64,000 nucleotides of DNA from Mycobacterium conspicuum (GTDB lineage Bacteria > Actinomycetota > Actinomycetes > Mycobacteriales > Mycobacteriaceae), in assembly GCF_010730195.1 (NCBI RefSeq), contig NZ_AP022613.1, positions 2,046,001 to 2,110,000 of the forward strand. The letters are read 5' to 3'. The notes beneath the pieces are model-generated. The model saw only the letters and a program-made list of their open reading frames with translations. It had not been told where the DNA came from and searched no databases. The number at the start of each line of letters is the position of its first letter. The first letter of the stretch is position 1. The position numbers were made by a program, and so were the translations under genes. Below are positions 7,879 to 17,486 of this stretch, in pieces.

Positions 7879-8068
7879 GGGCGATGCCGCTCGAGCGGCA
7901 AAGATAGGGAAATTTCCCGATAGGCGCGCCCGACGCGGCGGCGCACACTTTTACCGTGGCCCGGCGAAGATATGAAAATCACATGAAAGTCAAAGCATGC
8001 TGCCGCAATGCTGCTATGCCGGGCTTTGCTATGGGCGGGGTGGGTCGTGCCGGGTGTCAGGAGGCGTG

Positions 8069-10703
8069 ATGTCCTTCGTATTTGCGGTGCCGGAGTTTTT
8101 AAGCGCAGCGACCACGGATTTGGAGCGCGTCGGCTCCGTACTTGACGCGGCCAACGAGGCGGCGACCGTCCCGACGACGAGTGTGCTGGCGGCGGGCGCG
8201 GACGAGGTGTCCGCGGCCGTCGCGGCGCTGTTCGGCGGACACGCGCGGGCCTACCAGGCGCTCAGTGCGCGGGCCGGGCTGTTTCACCAGCAGTTCGTGC
8301 GGGCGTTGAGCACCAGCCGGGCGTGGTATTCGGCCGCCGAGGCGGCCAACGCTGCGTCGGTGTCCGACCCGCTGACCGCGCTGGTCGATGCCGCCCAGCC
8401 CTTCGGGATCTTCTCACCCGTTGAGTTGCTCACGGGCCGTTCGCTATTCGTCAACGGTGCCGATGGCGCGCCGGGCACGGCGGCGCATCCCGACGGTTTT
8501 GCCGGCGGGGCCGGCGGGTGGTTGATCGGCAACGGCGGTAACGGCGGCGCCGGCTACAGCCAGACCGGCTTTGCCGGCGGGGCTGGCGGTAACGGCGGGG
8601 CCGGCGGGGCGGCGGGCCTGTGGGGCGCTGGGGGTGCCGGCGGCGCCGGCGGTGGCGGCGGGAAGGGCGTCTTCGTCGATGGCGGGGCGGGCGGCAATGG
8701 CGGGCTGGCGGCGCCAACGGGCTGATCGGCGGCGGTGGGGGACCGGCGGTAACGGCGGGATCGGCGGCGCCGGTGGTGACAGCGGCGGATTCGGCGGGAA
8801 CGTCGGCGGGGCCGGCGGCAACGGCGGCGACGGCGGGGTCAATCGGCAGCTGTTCTCGCTGCACGGTGTGGGCGGTCACGGCGGGGCCGGCGGTAACGGC
8901 GGGGGCGGTGCGGCAGGCGTCCACGGCGTGTTCGAGGAGGGTGGGGGGCGGGATGGTCGGTGGGGCCAACCAGGGGGCGGGGGGCGGAATGGTGGCGGCA
9001 ATTGGTGGGACGTTGGGGTGGCGGGCGGCGGGGCCGGGGGTGGCCTTGGGGCGCACGGGGCGTCGGGCTCCGCGGGCGTGGGCGGTCAGGGCGGCGGGGG
9101 TGGTGACGGCGGAAGCGGAGGAGGCCTCGGTGACCTCCCCGGCACGAACGGGTTTGCCGGCGGTGCGGGCGGCGTCGGCGGCCAAGGTGGCAGCGCGGGT
9201 GCCGGCGGCACCAACGGCAATGGCGGTGTGGGCGGCAACGGCGGTGTGGGCGGCCACGGCACCGACGGTTCGACGGGCATCCTCGGCGCCGGGCAGGCCG
9301 GCGGCAACGGCGGCAGCGGCGGCAATGCCGGCGCCGGTGGCGCGGCCGGCGCGGGTACCGGCGCCGCGGGTATCGCGGGTCATGACGGTGTGGGCGGTAA
9401 CGGCGGCGTCGGCGGCAACGGCGGCAGCGGCTCCCCGGGCTTCGTCAACGGCGGCGGCGGCTTTAGCGGTGGCGCGGGTGGACACGGCGGCCAGGGCGGC
9501 AGCGCGGGGGCGGGCGGCACCAACGGCAATGGCGGTGTGGGTGGCAATGGCGGGGGCGGCGGGGCCGGTCACGCCGGTGCCACGGGCGCGGGGGTCGGGC
9601 AGGCGGGCGGCGCCGGCGGTAACGGCGGTGACGCCGGGGCCGGTGGTGCGGCGGGCGCCGGGCTGGGCGCCGCGGGGATCGCGGGTCATGCGGGCACCGG
9701 CGGCAATGGCGGCCACGGCGGTAGCGGTGCGACCGGAGCCGCGGGGGCCACGGCCGGTGCGGACGGCTTTAGCGGCGGCACTGGCGGCGCCGGCGGCAAG
9801 GGCGGCAGCGCGGGTGGGGCCGGCGGTAAGGCGGGCAACGGCGGTGGCGGCGGCACGGGTGGCGACGGCGGCGTCGGCGCCGCCGCAAGCGGTGCCGACG
9901 GCAGCTCCGGCGGTCAGGGCGGCGACGGCGGCAAAGGCGGGGCCGGCGGTGCCGGTGGCGGCACGCCCGGCGGCGGAACCAATGGCAACGGCGGCGCCGG
10001 CGGCGGCGGCGGCAACGGCGGCAACGGTGGCGCCAACTTGGCCACCAACTTCAACAGCGAGATTCTCGGTGGCGGTGGCGGTGGCGGCGGCGCCGGAGGT
10101 ACCGGCGGCAACGCCGGCACCGGCACGGGCAGCGGCGGCACCGGCAACTCCGGCGGAGCGGGCGGATCCGGCGGGACCGGCGGCGCCGCCCAGACCCCGA
10201 CCGTCAGCGGGGCCGTCGGCTCAGGCGGCGGCGGGGGAAGCGGTGGTTTCGGCGCCGCGGCCGGCGGCGCGACCGGCGGCATCGGTGGCGGCGGCGGTGG
10301 CGGCGGCGCGGGCGGTTCCGCCCAGCAGTCGGCCGCCACCGGAGGTGGTGGTGGCGGCGGCGGTGCGGGCGGCGCGGCCAACGTATTCGGCGGCACCGGC
10401 GGCGCCGGCGGCGGTGCCAACGCCTCGAATCCCGTCGTCGTGGCCGGCGGCGGGTCCGGGGGATTGGGCGGGCTGGGCGTCGACGGCGGTGGTGGGGGCG
10501 GCGGCGTCGTCAACGTCGACCCGGGCGTTGGCAGCAACGGCAGCGCCGGCGGCAGCGCTGCCAACGGCGGGACCGGCGGCTCGGGCGCCAATGGCGGTAT
10601 TCACGCCAACAGCGGCGGCAAGGGTGGCAGCGCCGGCGCCGGTGGCGGTGCCGGCGGCGGTAGCACCTTCGGCGGCAACGGCTCCCCCGGCCAGCACGGC
10701 TAG
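8069..10703 (+). pseudogene. PE_PGRS family gene with two frameshifts (first tandem copy)
   Basis: AGGAGG precedes ATG 8069. Residues 1-95 form a PE domain with the PE dipeptide in 'VPEFLSAATTDL', followed by the linker 'ELLTGRSLFVNGADGAPG' and Gly-Gly-X repeats. The frame ends at TGA 8723-8725. Adding one base near 8702-8704 restores 'AGGANGLIGGGG'; adding another in the five-G run 8737-8741 restores 'TGGNGGIGGAGG', and Gly-rich repeats then continue to 10703. A G-rich stretch at about 8930-9060 reads with unusual Arg and Trp and may hide further errors. It is either a broken gene or a homopolymer sequencing fault; if intact it would be about 880 residues and surface-exposed through ESX-5. 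Confidence 0.75.
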
Positions 10704-10814
10704 CGGCGTCGCGTGCTGTGGCAAAAAAATTGACCCCGCCGAATCGCCCTGGTTCTGCCAGAATCGGTATCGGCTGAGCTTTGCTAACTGACGGCCGAAT
10801 GGCGGGAGGCCACG

Positions 10815-12632
10815 ATGTCCTTCGTGATAGCGGCGCCGGATTTTTTGGCCGCGGCGGCGACTGATCTGCAAACCATCGGCTCGGCGCTGAGCGCCGCCGA
10901 CGCGGCGGCGGCGGGCCGCACGACGACCGTGCTGGCGGCCGGGGCCGACGAAGTGTCGGCGGCCGTCGCGGCGTTCTTCGGCGGGCATGGGCAGGCGTAT
11001 CAGCAGGTCAGCGCGCAAGCAGCGGCGTTTCATGCGCAGTTTGTGCAGGCGCTGTACGCGGGTGCCGGCGCCTACGTTCAGACCGAGGCAGCCAACGTCG
11101 CGCAGGGCGCCCTCGCCGCGATCAATGGGCCCACGCAAGCATTGGTGGGTCGCCCGCTGATCGGCAACGGCACCAACGGCGGGCCCGGTCAGGCCGGCGG
11201 ACCCGGAGGGTTGCTGTACGGCAACGGCGGCAAGGGCGGGGACGGCGTCGCCGGCCAGGCGGGCGGCGACGGCGGCAACGCCGGGTTGATCGGCAACGGC
11301 GGGGCCGGCGGAGCGGGCGGCGCGGGGGCTTCCGGCGGCAACGGCGGCAACGGCGGACGGCTGTTCGGCAACGGCGGTGTCGGCGGACAGGGCGGCGCCG
11401 CCACGTCGGGCATCAACGGCGGCAATCCCGGGTCGGGCGGCAACGGCGGTGACGCCGTCCTGTTCGGTAGCGGCGGCGCCGGCGGGCAGGGTGGCACCGG
11501 CCTGGCCGGGGCCAACGGTGTCAACCCCCTCCTCAACGGCGCGGCGGCCACCGGGAGTGTGGGTGTCACACAAGACTCGAGTAACGCCGATGCCATCGGC
11601 GGCAACGGCGGCGACGGCGCCGTCGGCGGACTCGGCACCACGGGCGGCGCGGGCGGGGCGGGCGGCGGCGCGCTGGTCATTGGCAACGGGACCGCATTCG
11701 GCGCGCAGGGCGGGACAGGCGGTTTCGGTGGCAACGGCGGCGCCGGCGGAGACGGCGGCGGTGCGTCGGTGATCGGCGGTGCGGGCCTTGCCGCCGGGGG
11801 TGGGGGCGGCAACGGGACGATCGGCGCCGCGCCCGGCGGTGCGGGCGGCAACGGCGGTGTCGGCGGCAACGGTAGTGCTTCCAACGGTGCTGCGCTGGGC
11901 GGTCCCGGTGGATCCGGCGGAATAGGTTGGACCGGCGCATCCGGCGGTAGCGGCGGTACCGGCGGCACGGGCGGCAGCGGCGGTCACGGCGGATTGTTCG
12001 TCGGCAGCGGCGGCGCCGGCGGTGCCGGCGGCACGGGCGGCGCGGGCGGCGCGGGTGCCGCCGGGGGTCAGGGCGGCAACGGCGGCGGCGGCGGGTCCGG
12101 CGTTAGCAACGGCGGCGGCAACGGGGCGGGCGGGACCGGCAACTTTGGTGGCGACGGCGGCATGGGCGGTAGTGGCGGCGCCGGCGGCTTCGGAGGGCAG
12201 GGCGGTCACGGCGGTGCGGCCGGCGCCATCGGCGACGGCGGACACGGCGGCGCAGCGGGCTCCGGCGGCGCGGGCGGCGGTGGTGGCGTGGGCGGCACGG
12301 CCGGCAAAGGCGGCGACGGTGGCGCCGGCATCGCCGTGGTCGGCCATCAGGGCTTCGGCGGCGACGGCGGCAACGGCGGCAGCGGCGGCATGGGCGGCAC
12401 CGGTGGGGACGGCGGCGGCAGCGCGCTCGGTGGCGCCGGCGGCGCCGGCGGGTCGCTAATGGGTCGCCCGGGTACCAACGGAACCGCCGGCGCCGGCGGC
12501 ACGGGCGGCGCCGGCGGCGGGGGTGGTGGATTAGGGAAGGGCGGCGCGGGCGGCAATGGGTCCAGCCTTCTCGGCTCCTCGGGCATCGACGGCAGCACGG
12601 GCGCCCACGGCGCCGACGGCCAGGACGGCTAG
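10815..12632 (+). CDS. PE_PGRS family protein (second tandem copy)
   Basis: An intact 605-residue PE_PGRS protein with a ribosome site GGGAGG upstream of ATG 10815. The PE domain (about residues 1-95) has PD instead of PE in 'APDFLAAAATDL', then the linker 'ALVGRPLIGNGTNG' and a Gly/Ala/Asn-rich PGRS domain to the end. The family is exported by type VII secretion (ESX-5) and is associated with the cell surface. The M. tuberculosis counterpart at this locus is PE_PGRS45 (Rv2615c), which is single; here there are two in tandem 111 bp apart, probably by duplication. Exact role unknown. Confidence 0.88.
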   Translation: MSFVIAAPDFLAAAATDLQTIGSALSAADAAAAGRTTTVLAAGADEVSAAVAAFFGGHGQAYQQVSAQAAAFHAQFVQALYAGAGAYVQTEAANVAQGALAAINGPTQALVGRPLIGNGTNGGPGQAGGPGGLLYGNGGKGGDGVAGQAGGDGGNAGLIGNGGAGGAGGAGASGGNGGNGGRLFGNGGVGGQGGAATSGINGGNPGSGGNGGDAVLFGSGGAGGQGGTGLAGANGVNPLLNGAAATGSVGVTQDSSNADAIGGNGGDGAVGGLGTTGGAGGAGGGALVIGNGTAFGAQGGTGGFGGNGGAGGDGGGASVIGGAGLAAGGGGGNGTIGAAPGGAGGNGGVGGNGSASNGAALGGPGGSGGIGWTGASGGSGGTGGTGGSGGHGGLFVGSGGAGGAGGTGGAGGAGAAGGQGGNGGGGGSGVSNGGGNGAGGTGNFGGDGGMGGSGGAGGFGGQGGHGGAAGAIGDGGHGGAAGSGGAGGGGGVGGTAGKGGDGGAGIAVVGHQGFGGDGGNGGSGGMGGTGGDGGGSALGGAGGAGGSLMGRPGTNGTAGAGGTGGAGGGGGGLGKGGAGGNGSSLLGSSGIDGSTGAHGADGQDG

Positions 12633-12653
12633 GGGCCTAGAGCACCTCATACG

Positions 12654-13286
12654 GTGTCCTACGGTGTCCTGGTGGCCCACAAACACCCGGGCGGTGGATT
12701 CAACCCGCCCGAACCGACGACCAAGGGCGGCCCGGACTACGGCCGCTTCATCGACGCGGTGCGCAAGCTGCAGGACCACGCCCGCGCCGTCGACGCGCCC
12801 GACGAGGTGATCACCCAGGCCGCCGACATGTTGGACAAGGTCTCGGAATTGCTCAGCCCGTTCGACGCGGACGAGTGGGCGTCGCCGTCGGGCCGGCGGA
12901 TGGACCTGCCGATGCGCGGCAACATCCTGACCGTCCCGCTTTCGGCCCACAAAACCGAGGATGGCCGGGTCGCCGGGTGGGCCCGGTTCGCGCGGTTTCA
13001 CTTGGGCCGCAACGGCGCCGTGCACGGCGGGTCTCTGGGGATGCTGTTCGACACCGTGCTCGGGCTGACGGGGGTGCTGCTCACCGGCAGCCGTCGCCAG
13101 CGCACCGCGTACCTCAAGATCGATTACCGGCACATCGTCCCGATCGAAAAGGAACTGCAGATCGACGCGGGAATCGACCGGGACGAGGGCCGAAAGATTT
13201 TCGTGTCGGGCCGGTTAAGGGACGGCGACACCCTGCTGGCCGAAGCCGAAGCACTGTTCGTGCGGCTCAAGCCTGGCCAGCCCTGA
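12654..13286 (+). CDS. PaaI-like hotdog-fold thioesterase
   Basis: A 210-residue protein whose C-terminal 120 residues form a hotdog domain: 'GRNGAVHGGSLGMLFDTVLG' is the PaaI-type helix with the HGG motif and acidic residue, followed by 'RTAYLKIDYRHIVPIEKEL'. It probably hydrolyses an acyl-CoA thioester; the substrate is not known. The N-terminal 85 residues are a helical extension. Start GTG 12654 is weakly supported: no good ribosome site is visible and a 10 bp tandem repeat (ACGGTGTCCT, 12651-12670) covers it. The neighbour downstream is thrS, 63 bp away. Confidence 0.8.
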   Translation: MSYGVLVAHKHPGGGFNPPEPTTKGGPDYGRFIDAVRKLQDHARAVDAPDEVITQAADMLDKVSELLSPFDADEWASPSGRRMDLPMRGNILTVPLSAHKTEDGRVAGWARFARFHLGRNGAVHGGSLGMLFDTVLGLTGVLLTGSRRQRTAYLKIDYRHIVPIEKELQIDAGIDRDEGRKIFVSGRLRDGDTLLAEAEALFVRLKPGQP

Positions 13287-13349
13287 GGGCGCCCCCCCGA
13301 TAGCATTGCTTGGATCAAAAGACACACCAACCCATGGAGACCCAACCCG

Positions 13350-15401
13350 ATGAGCGCCCCCGCACCGTCCGCCCCGGCAGCCCCGATCCGGGTTCCCGCC
13401 GGGACCACCGCGGCCGCCGCGGTCGGGGAGGCGGGGTTGCCGCGGCGCGGCACGCCCGACGCGATCGTCGTGGTCCGCGACGCCAACGGACAACTGCGCG
13501 ACCTGAGTTGGGTGCCCGAGACCGACGTCGAAGTCACGCCGGTGGCGGCCAACACCGACGACGGCCGGGCCGTCATCCGGCATTCCACCGCACACGTCTT
13601 GGCCCAGGCCGTCCAGGACCTGTTCCCGCACGCCAAACTCGGGATCGGGCCGCCCATCACCGACGGCTTCTACTACGACTTCGACGTCGACGAGCCCTTC
13701 ACGCCTGACGACCTGGCGGCGCTGGAAAAGAAGATGCGCCAGATCGTCAAGGACGGACAGTTGTTCGACCGGCGCGTGTATGACTCCAAAGAGCAGGCGC
13801 GCGAAGAGCTGGCCAACGAGCCCTACAAGCTCGAACTGGTCGACGACAAGTCCGGCGATCCGGACGTGATGGAGGTCGGGGGCGACGAGCTCACCGCCTA
13901 CGACAACCTCAATCCCCGTACCCGCGAACGGGTTTGGGGCGACCTGTGCCGCGGCCCGCACATCCCGACCACCAAGCACATCCCGGCGTTCAAGTTGACC
14001 CGCAGCTCGGCCGCGTACTGGCGCGGCGACCAGAACAACGCCAGCCTGCAACGCATCTACGGCACCGCCTGGGAATCGCAGGAGGCGCTCGAGCAGCACC
14101 TGGAGCTCCTCGAAGAAGCGCAGCGCCGCGACCACCGCAAGCTCGGGGTGGAGCTCGACCTGTTCAGCTTCCCCGACGAAATCGGTTCCGGCCTAGCGGT
14201 TTTCCACCCCAAGGGCGGCATCGTGCGCACCGAGCTGGAGGACTACTCGCGCCGCAAGCACAAGGAAGCCGGGTACGAGTTCGTCAACACCCCGCACATC
14301 ACCAAGGAGCAGCTCTACATCACGTCGGGCCACCTCGAGTGGTACGCCGAGGGCATGTACCCGCCGATGCACATCGACGCGGAGTACAACGAGGACGGCA
14401 CGGTCCGCAAGCCCGGCCAGGACTACTACCTCAAGCCGATGAACTGCCCGATGCACCACCTGATCTACCGGGCGCGCGGCCGCTCCTATCGCGAACTTCC
14501 GTTGCGGCTCTTCGAGTTCGGCAGCGTCTACCGCCACGAGAAGTCCGGCGTCATCCACGGGCTGACCCGGGTGCGCGGCATGACGCAGGACGACGCGCAC
14601 ATCTACTGCACGCGCGAGCAAATGCGCGACGAGCTGGCGTCGCTGCTGCGTTTCGTGCTCGACCTGCTTGCCGACTACGGCCTCAACGAGTTTCACCTGG
14701 AGCTGTCCACCAAGGACCCGGACAAATACGTGGGCTCCGACGAGGTATGGGAGGAGGCCACCCGGGTGCTGCGCGAGGTGGGCGAGGCCTCCGGGCTGCA
14801 GCTGGTTCCCGACCCCGGCGGCGCGGCGTTCTACGGCCCGAAGATCTCGGTGCAGGTCAAGGATGCGCTGGGCCGCAGCTGGCAGATGTCGACCATCCAG
14901 CTGGACTTCAACATGCCGGACCGCTTCGAGTTGGAGTACACGGCGGCCGACGGGTCGCGACAGCGGCCGGTGCTGATCCACCGGGCGCTGTTCGGGTCGA
15001 TCGAGCGGTTCTTCGGCGTGCTGACCGAGCACTACGCGGGCGCGTTCCCGGCGTGGCTGGCCCCCGTTCAGGTGGTCGGCATCCCGGTCGCCGACGAGCA
15101 CGTCGCATATCTGGAAGATGTTGCCGCGCAACTGAAATCGCGCGGAGTGCGCGTCGAGGTGGACGCCAGCGACGACCGGATGGCCAAGAAGATCGTCAAT
15201 CACACGGCGCAGAAGGTGCCGTTCATGTTGCTGGCCGGTGACCGCGACGTGGAGGCCGACGCGGTCAGTTTCCGTTTCCGGGATCGCACGCAGCTCAACG
15301 GGGTGCCGCGCGACAGCGCGGTGGAGGCCATCGTGGGTTGGATCGCCGACCGCGAGAATGCTTCTCCCACAGCCGAACTGGTGAAGGTGCCCGGGCAGTG
15401 A
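13350..15401 (+). CDS. thrS: Threonyl-tRNA synthetase
   Basis: A 683-residue class II synthetase that charges tRNA-Thr. Order of domains: TGS-like N-terminus, the editing/second additional domain with 'HSTAHVLAQAVQDLFP' and 'DLCRGPHIP', the catalytic core with zinc-site Cys in 'MNCPMHH' and motif 2 'RHEKSGVIHGLTRVRGMTQDD', and the anticodon-binding domain from 'WLAPVQVV'. Length agrees with mycobacterial ThrS. No T-box leader is visible upstream. It heads a tightly coupled operon; its stop overlaps the HIT gene start as GTGA. Confidence 0.97.
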   Translation: MSAPAPSAPAAPIRVPAGTTAAAAVGEAGLPRRGTPDAIVVVRDANGQLRDLSWVPETDVEVTPVAANTDDGRAVIRHSTAHVLAQAVQDLFPHAKLGIGPPITDGFYYDFDVDEPFTPDDLAALEKKMRQIVKDGQLFDRRVYDSKEQAREELANEPYKLELVDDKSGDPDVMEVGGDELTAYDNLNPRTRERVWGDLCRGPHIPTTKHIPAFKLTRSSAAYWRGDQNNASLQRIYGTAWESQEALEQHLELLEEAQRRDHRKLGVELDLFSFPDEIGSGLAVFHPKGGIVRTELEDYSRRKHKEAGYEFVNTPHITKEQLYITSGHLEWYAEGMYPPMHIDAEYNEDGTVRKPGQDYYLKPMNCPMHHLIYRARGRSYRELPLRLFEFGSVYRHEKSGVIHGLTRVRGMTQDDAHIYCTREQMRDELASLLRFVLDLLADYGLNEFHLELSTKDPDKYVGSDEVWEEATRVLREVGEASGLQLVPDPGGAAFYGPKISVQVKDALGRSWQMSTIQLDFNMPDRFELEYTAADGSRQRPVLIHRALFGSIERFFGVLTEHYAGAFPAWLAPVQVVGIPVADEHVAYLEDVAAQLKSRGVRVEVDASDDRMAKKIVNHTAQKVPFMLLAGDRDVEADAVSFRFRDRTQLNGVPRDSAVEAIVGWIADRENASPTAELVKVPGQ

Positions 15402-15949
15402 GCGACGAAGAGGGCATCCTCGATAGGGGCGTGGGCGAGAGCGATCGCCTGCAGCGGTTGTGGACCCCGTACCGGATGACGTATCTGGCGGAAGGCCCGC
15501 TGAAACGCGATAACGGCACCAGCGAGCAGCCGTTCACCGACATCCCGCAACTGCCCGATGAGGAGGGCCTGGTGGTGGCGCGTGGCGAACTCGTCTACGC
15601 CGTGCTCAACCTCTACCCGTACAACCCGGGACACCTGATGGTGGTGCCCTACCGGCGGGTGTCCGAACTGGAGGACCTCACCGAACCCGAGAGCGCGGAG
15701 CTAATGGCGTTCATCCAGAAGGCAATTCGCGTCATCAAGGGCGTGTCGCGGCCGCACGGGTTCAACGTCGGCCTGAACCTGGGCACGTCGGCGGGTGGAT
15801 CACTGGCCGAGCACCTGCACGTGCACGTGGTGCCGCGCTGGGGCGGCGACGCCAACTTCATCACCATCGTCGGCGGCTCCAAGGTGATCCCGCAGCTGCT
15901 GCGCGACACGCGCCAACTGCTCGCGACGGCGTGGGCCCAAGACCAATGA
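15398..15949 (+). CDS. HIT-family AP4A phosphorylase, Rv2613c-like
   Basis: A 183-residue HIT protein very similar to Rv2613c, a diadenosine tetraphosphate phosphorylase. The signature 'HLHVHVVPRW' provides the catalytic histidine triad, and 'YNPGHLMVVPYRRV' precedes it. Family chemistry: phosphorolysis of Ap4A to ADP and ATP, which limits alarmone-like nucleotides produced by aminoacyl-tRNA synthetases, fitting its position right after thrS. GTG 15398 overlaps the thrS stop; ATGA at the 3' end couples it to pgsA1. Confidence 0.92.
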   Translation: MSDEEGILDRGVGESDRLQRLWTPYRMTYLAEGPLKRDNGTSEQPFTDIPQLPDEEGLVVARGELVYAVLNLYPYNPGHLMVVPYRRVSELEDLTEPESAELMAFIQKAIRVIKGVSRPHGFNVGLNLGTSAGGSLAEHLHVHVVPRWGGDANFITIVGGSKVIPQLLRDTRQLLATAWAQDQ

Positions 15950-16584
15950 GCAAGATGCCGTTCCTGTCCCGGGCGGCGTTCGCGCGGCTGACCGAGCCGA
16001 CCGCCCGCGCGGCGCTGCGCATCGGCCTTACGCCCGACGGCGTCACCATCGTGGGCACCGTTGCGTCGGTGGCGGGGGCGCTGATCCTGTTCCCGATGGG
16101 CAAGCTGTTCGCCGGCGCCTGTGTGGTCTGGTTCTTCGTGGTGTTCGACATGCTCGACGGGGCGATGGCCCGCGAACGCGGCGGCGGCACCCGATTCGGC
16201 GCGGTGCTGGACGCGACCTGCGACCGGATCAGCGACGGCGCGGTGTTCTGCGGGCTGCTGTGGTGGATCGTGTTCCACCTGCACGACCGGCCGCTCGCGG
16301 TCGCGACCCTGATCTGTCTGGTCACCTCGCAGGTCATCTCCTACCTCAAGGCCCGGGCCGAAGCCAGCGGGCTGCGCGGCGACGGCGGCATCATCGAACG
16401 GCCCGAACGGCTGATCATCGCGCTCACCGGCGCCGGCATATCCGACTTCCCATTCGTGGCCTGGCCGCCGGCGCTGCCGGTGGCGATGTGGCTGCTCGCC
16501 GTGGCCAGCGTGATCACCTGCGGCCAGCGGTTGCACACGGTGCGGACCTCGCCGGGTGCCACGGAACGGATGGGCGCGCCGTGA
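15946..16584 (+). CDS. pgsA1: CDP-alcohol phosphatidyltransferase, phosphatidylinositol phosphate synthase
   Basis: A 212-residue integral membrane enzyme with the CDP-alcohol phosphatidyltransferase signature D-G-x2-A-R-x8-G-x3-D-x3-D, visible as 'DGAMARERGGG' followed by 'FGAVLDATCD'. Hydrophobic segments such as 'VASVAGALILF' and 'GACVVWFFVVFDML' agree with six transmembrane helices. In mycobacteria this enzyme (Rv2612c) condenses CDP-diacylglycerol with inositol 1-phosphate, giving the phosphatidylinositol precursor used by the next two genes. ATG 15946 overlaps the HIT stop; GTGA links it to patA. Confidence 0.93.
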   Translation: MSKMPFLSRAAFARLTEPTARAALRIGLTPDGVTIVGTVASVAGALILFPMGKLFAGACVVWFFVVFDMLDGAMARERGGGTRFGAVLDATCDRISDGAVFCGLLWWIVFHLHDRPLAVATLICLVTSQVISYLKARAEASGLRGDGGIIERPERLIIALTGAGISDFPFVAWPPALPVAMWLLAVASVITCGQRLHTVRTSPGATERMGAP

Positions 16585-17486
16585 TCCTCACCGATAAAGC
16601 GACCGACTGGGCATACGCCGCCGGGTGGATGGCGGTGCGGGCCATGCCGGAATTCGCCGCCCGCAGGGCGTTCGACACCGGGGCGCGCTACGCGGCCCGC
16701 GGCGGCGGACCCGAACAGTTGCGCAAGAACCTGGCCCGCGTCATCGGAGCGCAACCCGCCGACGTGCCGGCCGCGCTGATGCGCGCCTCGCTGGCGTCGT
16801 ATGCCCGCTACTGGCGTGAGGCGTTTCGGCTGCCGACGATGAACCACCGCGCGCTGGCCGCCCAGCTGAACAAGACGTTCCGCGGCGCCGACATCATCGA
16901 CGCGGGCATCGCCGACGGGCGCGGACTGGTCTTGGCGTTGCCGCACAGCGGCAACTGGGACATGGCCGGGGTGTGGCTGGTGCAGACGCACGGAAAATTC
17001 GCCACCGTCGCCGAACGCCTGCAGCCCGAGTCGCTGTACAAGCGGTTCATCGACTACCGCGAGAGCCTCGGCTTCGAGGTGCTGCCGCTGTCCGGCGGCG
17101 CCCGGCCGCCCTTCGAGGTACTCTGCGAGCGGCTGCAGGCCGGCGGGGTGGTGTGCCTGATGGCCGAGCGCGACCTCACCCGCACCGGCGTGCAGGTCGA
17201 CTTCTTCGGCGAGCCCACCCGGATGCCGGCCGGCCCGGCGAAGCTCGCGATCGCGACGGGGGCCGCGCTGTGCGCGGTGCACTCCTGGTACGAGCCAAAC
17301 GGCTGGCCGATCGAGGTGCATCCGCCGCTGGACTGCAGCAGCGGCGACGTCGGCGTCGTCACCCAGGCGCTGGCCGACCAGTTCGCGACCAACATCGCCG
17401 CGCACCCCGCCGACTGGCACATGATGCAGCCGCAGTGGCTGGCCGATCTGTCCGAAGCCCGACAGGCGCGGCTGAGGGAATCCTGA
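16581..17486 (+). CDS. patA: Phosphatidylinositol mannoside acyltransferase
   Basis: A 301-residue member of the LpxL/HtrB-like lysophospholipid acyltransferase superfamily, matching Rv2611c (PatA). The catalytic HxxxxD motif is 'HSGNWD', with 'AERDLTRTGVQVDFFGEP' downstream as in relatives. It transfers palmitate from acyl-CoA to the mannose at position 2 of PIM1/PIM2 at the inner face of the membrane. Its position between pgsA1 and pimA, with overlapping start and stop codons on both sides, fits a single pathway operon. Confidence 0.92.
   Translation: MILTDKATDWAYAAGWMAVRAMPEFAARRAFDTGARYAARGGGPEQLRKNLARVIGAQPADVPAALMRASLASYARYWREAFRLPTMNHRALAAQLNKTFRGADIIDAGIADGRGLVLALPHSGNWDMAGVWLVQTHGKFATVAERLQPESLYKRFIDYRESLGFEVLPLSGGARPPFEVLCERLQAGGVVCLMAERDLTRTGVQVDFFGEPTRMPAGPAKLAIATGAALCAVHSWYEPNGWPIEVHPPLDCSSGDVGVVTQALADQFATNIAAHPADWHMMQPQWLADLSEARQARLRES

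Noticed and set aside
8500..12600. Dense short GGCGGN repeats that could be taken for a CRISPR or satellite array
   Set aside because: They encode in-frame PGRS Gly-Gly-X repeats and have no fixed repeat-spacer periodicity.
13287..13349. T-box or other leader before thrS
   Set aside because: The gap is only 63 bp and shows no T-box sequence; actinobacterial thrS usually lacks one.
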